Origin: Actinomycetes bacterium
GTDB lineage: Bacteria; Actinomycetota; Acidimicrobiia; Acidimicrobiales; JAJZXF01
Assembly: GCA_021791755.1 (NCBI GenBank)
Contig: JAJYWA010000007.1
Location: 1 to 47,141, forward strand
Direction of reading: 5' to 3'
Length of the DNA: 47,141 nt
This document shows, one piece after another, positions 42,636 through 47,141 of this stretch. The first letter of the stretch is position 1. Each line of letters opens with the position of its first letter. A program made the translations under genes and the position numbers. A model generated the notes under the pieces. That model saw nothing but the letters and a program-made list of their open reading frames with translations, was not told where the DNA came from and searched no databases.

Positions 42636-45600
42636 TCAGGAGCTTTCGATCTTCGACCTGTACTCGTTCAGCGCGCCTGACGGTGGGACGCCAAGCTCGA
42701 GCATGGCCCGCTCTGCGCGTGCGAGCGCGGACATTGCGCGGCGCCGGTTTCCGTTGTCGGCGTGCAGGCGCGCTGCGAGGAGGTAGTGGTGCTCTTCGTA
42801 CGGGTCGATGTCGATGAGGTGCTCGAGCATCCCGAGCGCCTCGGCAGTGCGGCCCTGTTGAATTGCATCGTTGACCAGCAAGTCCATGAGGTGCAGGTGC
42901 AGCTGCGCGAGTGATTCCCTCGCAGCGGCGGCCCAGTCTGCATATCGGTCGCCAGGCAAGAGCTCGCCGCCATACCACGAGAGCGCCTCGGCAGCCAGTG
43001 TCACGGCGTCGGCGGGTGACGCTTGGCGGGAAAGGGCCCTGTCTGCCAGCGAGCGAAATGCCGTGATGTCTACCTCTGCCTCGGGGGATATCCTGATGAA
43101 GGCGCCGTCGCGTGCGAGCAGGTCGCCGCAGGCCGCTCGGACCCTGAAGAGCACGTTGCGCAGGCGCCGGGTACCGACTCCAGGTCCAGCATCCGGCCAT
43201 AGAATCTCGACGAGCTCGTCTACCAGGAGGCGCTGGCGGATCGCGATGACCTTGATCGCCTGCGCCGGGAGGCTTGGAGGCAAGGTTACCTCGATTCCTC
43301 GGTAGCGAAGCGAGAAGCTGCCGAGCATGACAATCTGCCACGCGGGCGGGCGTCCCGCGTCGGCGCGCCGGTGATGGTTCCGCAGGACATCGGGAAGGCC
43401 GATGGTGGCGGCATCTCGAGGTAGAGCAGCCTTGTGGCTGGCGCCACGCAGCGGCGATCCTGTCTCGCCTGTCTCGCCTGTCTCGTCAGTATCCGCTCTC
43501 AGTTCAAGAGCGATCTGTCGCGGCATTGGCGTGCGAGGTTCTCCGGTCCCGGTCTCGCGGCCAGAGATCAGACGATCCCTGCCGCGGGAGCTCGACTGCG
43601 CCCCGCGGGACGTGCTCCGGAGCGCTTCGACCTCTTCAAGCGCCCTTCCAGCCCAGCCGCGTGCTCCGAGCGATGCGAACGAGCTACGGGCAGTTTCCAG
43701 GTGTTCCTCCGCATCTGGCAGCTGACCGGCCTGCGACAGGACCTGTCCCCATCTGAGCTCTGTCCGGGCAGCGAGAAGCGGCATCGATGGCGCGCTCGCA
43801 AGAGCCCTGGAAAATGACTCGGATGCCTCGGCGGCGTCCGTAGAGAGCATACCGAGAAGGTAGGCGCGCCGGCGCTGTTCCAACGAAGTCGCTTCCAGCC
43901 AAGTCGCTGGTGCACCTGTGACGCAGCCAGGAGATTGTGCAGCAGAGCCACTCGCGAGGAGGTCTCTCGCCAGGTTGTCCCGCCCCGAGAGCGCAAGAGC
44001 TTCGATGAGCGGCGGCGCCCAGATGTGATCGAATGCCCCGTTGTCAACGTGGCGGGGACCAGGTGTCATGGCGCCCAAAGACGCGGCCTCATGGCGGGAC
44101 GCGCTCAGCCAGGCGATCGCAGCCTCCGAGTCTCCCCTCTGCAGCTCTAGCTCACCCAGGGCTGCCAGTGCTCGGACGCGAGCAGCGTTGGCAACGCCAG
44201 CGGGGATGGCGAGGACCCGTGTCGCGTGTTCGAAGCACCGGTCGCGTAGACCCAGCGCGGCTTCGAGCTCAACCTGTAGCCCGAGGGAATGCGCGGTCAA
44301 GGTGTCCTGGCCGCATGTCTCGGCATGCCTGCCGGCAGCTTCGCAGACGGCGAGTGCGTCGTCTACGTAGCCTTGCTGGAATGCAACTGAGGATCGAACT
44401 ATCAATGCCGCGGCGAGCAGTGGGCGATCGCGAGCGGTGTGGGCGCACCGCTCGGTCCAGGATGCCCAGCGTGCGGCCTGATCCTGCAGCACCTCCTCAA
44501 GCAGGCCGAGGCCGATGGCCAGCGCCAGCTGCGCTGACCCGGCAAAGCCTTGGGTGTGGCTCATGACAAGAGATGTCGTCTCCGTGAGCGAGGGCGCGGC
44601 GCCGGATGTCACAGTTGGAACAGGGTCGCGACCATTGCTGCCGTCCTCGTTGGTGGAATGGAGCCTAGCGTTCCTGGCACGGGCCAGATCGAGCACCGCC
44701 CCTGCAAGCGCTTCGAAGTGGCTGCTCACCGACCCCGCAAGGTCTATCGCGAACTGAGCGCTCTCAGCTGCCTCGTTGTAGCGGCCCGCCAGGAGGTCGC
44801 AGGCTGTGGAGTCGGCGAGCATCATCACGGCGCGGTGTGGCGCTGTGTGGCTGCATGCTCGCCCTGCAGCTAGCAGCTCTGCGGCAACGTCTGGCCCGCC
44901 ATCGGTGGCCAGCCGAGCTCTTGCCCGCCAGTACCGAACGTCTGCTCGGGTGGTGTCCGAGATCGCCCTGAGGAGTGCTCGGTCGAGACAGCCGATGGCT
45001 CGTTCATGCTGGCCCTCTTGAGTCCAGATACGCGCGGCTACGGCCAGGTGGTGGGCGGCTCCATCTGCTTCGACAGCGAAGTCCGAGGCCATCTCTTCGT
45101 TGACCGCAGCGGTAGTCGGATCGTCGCGGCTCAGAGCGATGTGCGAAGCCTGCGTAAGCAACCTTGCCACCCTCCCGCTCTTGCCTGACGTCCCGGCTGC
45201 AGCGTGAACCACCGTGCGCTCGACATCTCCTCTGGCTGAGAAGGCACGGGCGAGGGCCTCGTGCGCACTCCGGCGTAGCTCTTCGCCAGCGAGCTGGAAC
45301 GCCGCAGCCCCGACCAGCGGGTGGTCGAAGTGGACGCGTCCGTTCCTCATGGCGATGACGCCGGCCTGTCGTGCAGGCTCTATGAGCTCCTCTAGCATCT
45401 CGGGTGAGTCTGTTACCAGGTGGTCTACTGCGGTCTCGGCGACGCCAAGCGGCAGTTCGGGGCTTGCAGCTACGATGCACAACGCATTCCGTGTTGCTTC
45501 CGGGAGGCTTGTAAGACACCGTCCGAACATCGTTGCAAGTGAGGAGCCGATTCGCAGAGGCGCGGGCAAGGGTCGCCACCCTCCGAGCTCGTCGTCACTG

Positions 45601-46454
45601 AGACGCGCGCAGGAATCGATCGTTCCATAGGGGTTGCCGAGCGTCTGGTCGACGATCGAAGTCAGTACTTGTCGTGCGGGAGGCACTGCGCCGTGGCTTT
45701 GGAGTAGAGATCGAGCCTGCTCCAAGCTCAGCCCTGCCAGGTGGCGTTCGTCGAGTCCGGCTAGCTCAGGAGCCGCGATCTGTACGTAGGGGATGTCAGA
45801 CCATGCAAGCACCGCCGCGACCGGCTCCTCGCGAATTTGCAGGGAAGCTTCGACCAGAGCCCGAAGGAGCTGTTCTGGAAGCCACTGAACGTCGTCTACT
45901 GCTACGAGGACAGGTGACGACGTCGACACAGCAGCTCTACGGAAGAGCTCCAGCAGCAGCATTGCCAGCGATGCCGGCCCCGCGTGAGCCCCTCTGCGAC
46001 CTCTGCGTTCGTGTTGCGCCAGCCCGTCCGCGTTTCGCCCGGTGAACAGATCGTGCGGTAGCGCCTCATCATCGAGTCGGAAGCGGGCGTCGTGCATGAA
46101 GGGATCCAGGATCCTCCGTAGCTGAACATCAGGATCGGCGCCAGGGTCGTCCACGCCTCGGAGCCTTACAATGTTCATGTCAGGAGCCATGGTCACAGCC
46201 GACTCGAGCAAGGCCGTCTTCCCGGTGCCCGGCTCTCCCCTCAGCACCATGGCGCCGCCTTTCCCAGATCGCGCCGAGCGAACAAGACCGGCGATGTCTT
46301 CGAGCTCGTGGTCGCGCCCGACAAGACCCGTGCTTGAAGTCTGGCCCTCGCCGTCGTACCAGCTATTGGCCTTTCTTGCACCGTAGCTGGAGACGCCTGA
46401 CGACATACGACCTGGGGTCATATTGCCCGGCCAGGGATCAATTTTCCTCATCAC
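42636..46454 (-). CDS. AAA-type ATPase regulator with C-terminal SARP (wHTH-BTAD) module
   Basis: 1272 residues. Residues about 43-330 are an AAA/STAND ATPase: TGLVGRDHELEDI, Walker A GEPGTGKT (73-80), Walker B region VLVAVDDVQWLPE. A long helical region like TPR/MalT repeats follows. Residues from about 1038 hold an OmpR-type winged helix (WQIVMLGSFSLRYRG; VDELVEILWPDAGPGVGTRR) and a BTAD domain (ADWAAAARESLAQLHLHLMD; IDPYEEHHYLLAARLHADNG). AfsR-type SARPs have the DNA-binding module at the N-terminus; here the order is reversed, as in LAL regulators where LuxR is last. GTG at 46454 or ATG at 46451 are both possible. Targets may include the polysaccharide genes or the divergent secreted protein. 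Confidence 0.9.
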   Translation of the reverse strand: MMRKIDPWPGNMTPGRMSSGVSSYGARKANSWYDGEGQTSSTGLVGRDHELEDIAGLVRSARSGKGGAMVLRGEPGTGKTALLESAVTMAPDMNIVRLRGVDDPGADPDVQLRRILDPFMHDARFRLDDEALPHDLFTGRNADGLAQHERRGRRGAHAGPASLAMLLLELFRRAAVSTSSPVLVAVDDVQWLPEQLLRALVEASLQIREEPVAAVLAWSDIPYVQIAAPELAGLDERHLAGLSLEQARSLLQSHGAVPPARQVLTSIVDQTLGNPYGTIDSCARLSDDELGGWRPLPAPLRIGSSLATMFGRCLTSLPEATRNALCIVAASPELPLGVAETAVDHLVTDSPEMLEELIEPARQAGVIAMRNGRVHFDHPLVGAAAFQLAGEELRRSAHEALARAFSARGDVERTVVHAAAGTSGKSGRVARLLTQASHIALSRDDPTTAAVNEEMASDFAVEADGAAHHLAVAARIWTQEGQHERAIGCLDRALLRAISDTTRADVRYWRARARLATDGGPDVAAELLAAGRACSHTAPHRAVMMLADSTACDLLAGRYNEAAESAQFAIDLAGSVSSHFEALAGAVLDLARARNARLHSTNEDGSNGRDPVPTVTSGAAPSLTETTSLVMSHTQGFAGSAQLALAIGLGLLEEVLQDQAARWASWTERCAHTARDRPLLAAALIVRSSVAFQQGYVDDALAVCEAAGRHAETCGQDTLTAHSLGLQVELEAALGLRDRCFEHATRVLAIPAGVANAARVRALAALGELELQRGDSEAAIAWLSASRHEAASLGAMTPGPRHVDNGAFDHIWAPPLIEALALSGRDNLARDLLASGSAAQSPGCVTGAPATWLEATSLEQRRRAYLLGMLSTDAAEASESFSRALASAPSMPLLAARTELRWGQVLSQAGQLPDAEEHLETARSSFASLGARGWAGRALEEVEALRSTSRGAQSSSRGRDRLISGRETGTGEPRTPMPRQIALELRADTDETGETGETGSPLRGASHKAALPRDAATIGLPDVLRNHHRRADAGRPPAWQIVMLGSFSLRYRGIEVTLPPSLPAQAIKVIAIRQRLLVDELVEILWPDAGPGVGTRRLRNVLFRVRAACGDLLARDGAFIRISPEAEVDITAFRSLADRALSRQASPADAVTLAAEALSWYGGELLPGDRYADWAAAARESLAQLHLHLMDLLVNDAIQQGRTAEALGMLEHLIDIDPYEEHHYLLAARLHADNGNRRRAMSALARAERAMLELGVPPSGALNEYRSKIESS

Positions 46455-46820
46455 GACACTGCTCTTGATGGTGCTCTCAGATCTTTGTCAGGCCAACCCA
46501 CGTTCACCACGGCTTTCCAGGCGAGCGATGGGCGCACTTCGAAGCACGTATGTACGTATTAAGGTTTAGGTGCACCTGGCCCGCCAACAACTGGTTCAAG
46601 TCCCTCCTTGCTCATCGGCATGCTCAGGGACCTTCTATAGTCTTATCGTTAACCTATTATAAGGGCGTAAAGTTACCGGCGCACCTGGCTGCAGGAGCAC
46701 CGAAGAGCGGTAATGCCTGCGGGACGGGCCCCGTTGAACGGAAGCAGTATTGGGCCGTGTGAATTTGGGCTGTGTGAACGGCAGGCGTGGATGCGGGGGT
46801 GGCAGTATTGCGGGGTGCCG
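46455..46820. promoter_or_regulatory. 366-bp divergent intergenic region
   Basis: No convincing gene. It contains the most AT-rich stretch of the window (about 46636-46675, including TTAACCTATTATAAG), a likely promoter core. It also has a 13-base direct repeat, TGGGCCGTGTGAA (46751-46763) and TGGGCTGTGTGAA (46766-46778), with period 15, which could be a regulator site for the downstream gene. Confidence 0.55.
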
Positions 46821-47141
46821 ATGCAGAAAGGTAATCGCTCCCATGCGAGGATGCTCTGCAGCTCCTTGCCACTGCTTGCAGTTGCTGTAGCCTACATGTC
46901 TCCGGCGCCGTTGGTGGTTCGGATGGCGACGTCTAATGTCCCTGACGTATCGGCACCCACCTCGCGGGCATCTCACCAGGTGACGCCCGTGCCCACAGTC
47001 GCGTGGCGCAGCGTCCCGAGCATGGACACCTCGCCGCTGCAGAGCAACCACCTGCGTAGCGTCTCTTGCGCGACGACGAGCTTCTGCGTCGCGGTCGGCT
47101 ACTTCTTCAACGGCCTGACAAACCAGGCGCTGGTCGAGGTG
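46821..47141 (+). CDS. Secreted protein with repeated SCxxxxFCVAVG motif (partial, runs off window)
   Basis: Only the first 107 codons are present, open to the last base. The N-terminus has a short basic start (MQKGNRSHARM) and a hydrophobic segment (LCSSLPLLAVAVAYMS), read as a signal peptide. The end shows HLRSVSCATTSFCVAVGYFF, the unit of a repeated extracytoplasmic motif common in actinobacterial secreted proteins, probably a beta-propeller with paired cysteines. ATG at 46821 is chosen; GTG at 46815 is two codons earlier. It is divergent from the SARP regulator and may be its target. Confidence 0.75.
   Translation, partial: MQKGNRSHARMLCSSLPLLAVAVAYMSPAPLVVRMATSNVPDVSAPTSRASHQVTPVPTVAWRSVPSMDTSPLQSNHLRSVSCATTSFCVAVGYFFNGLTNQALVEV

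Overview
The window is high-GC DNA with short intergenic gaps, many GTG/TTG starts and ATGA/GTGA stop-start overlaps. It carries a luciferase-like oxidoreductase of the F420-linked type, a WS/DGAT acyltransferase, an actinobacterial-type oligoribonuclease and a SARP/BTAD regulator. Together these suggest an actinobacterium, possibly of the Acidimicrobiia; the class is inference from gene content only.

Region 1 (1-13.8 kb) is mixed. It opens with a decayed VapC toxin gene beside an intact Phd/YefM antitoxin and its palindromic operator, then a remnant of a transposon-associated small gene. Housekeeping and metabolic genes follow: 1-Cys peroxiredoxin, oligoribonuclease, dUTPase tightly coupled to a WS/DGAT, a NAGPA-type lipoprotein, a luciferase-like oxidoreductase, Sua5/YrdC, a zinc-ribbon membrane protein, an amidohydrolase plus SDR pair, and a second SDR.

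Region 2 (14.0-23.1 kb) is a seven-gene plus-strand operon, most of it translationally coupled. It encodes a tandem DoxX-like membrane protein, a Tat-exported four-cluster ferredoxin (NrfC/DsrO type), an NrfD-type quinone-interacting membrane subunit, an exported Ig-like membrane protein, a lipoprotein, a NapH-type membrane polyferredoxin, and a soluble flavoprotein fusing a 2[4Fe-4S] ferredoxin to a GltD/DsrL-like NAD(P)H module. There is no molybdopterin or cytochrome catalytic subunit. It looks like an electron-transfer chain joining NAD(P)H, a membrane quinone and an extracytoplasmic ferredoxin, with unknown terminal substrate.

Region 3 (23.0-42.6 kb) is an exopolysaccharide locus tied to cyclic di-GMP. 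A minus-strand operon runs from an active GGDEF diguanylate cyclase, to a V4R-like sensor fused to a Wzz-type co-polymerase, to a 1345-residue fusion of a Wzy-like polymerase, an aminoglycoside-nucleotidyltransferase-like domain and a Wzx-like flippase, and ends with a GH26-like secreted glycosidase. A separate degenerate GGDEF protein that keeps the inhibitory c-di-GMP site lies nearby and is a candidate c-di-GMP receptor. The plus strand has the initiating polyprenyl-phosphate sugar transferase, and glycosyltransferases of four types follow in alternating orientation, with a GNAT-family enzyme.

Region 4 (42.6-47.1 kb) holds a very large AAA-type regulator whose SARP DNA-binding module is at the C-terminus instead of the N-terminus, and, divergent from it, the start of a secreted repeat protein cut by the window edge. 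Short in-frame tandem repeats recur in linkers and gaps throughout. No rRNA, tRNA, CRISPR array or intact insertion sequence was seen.
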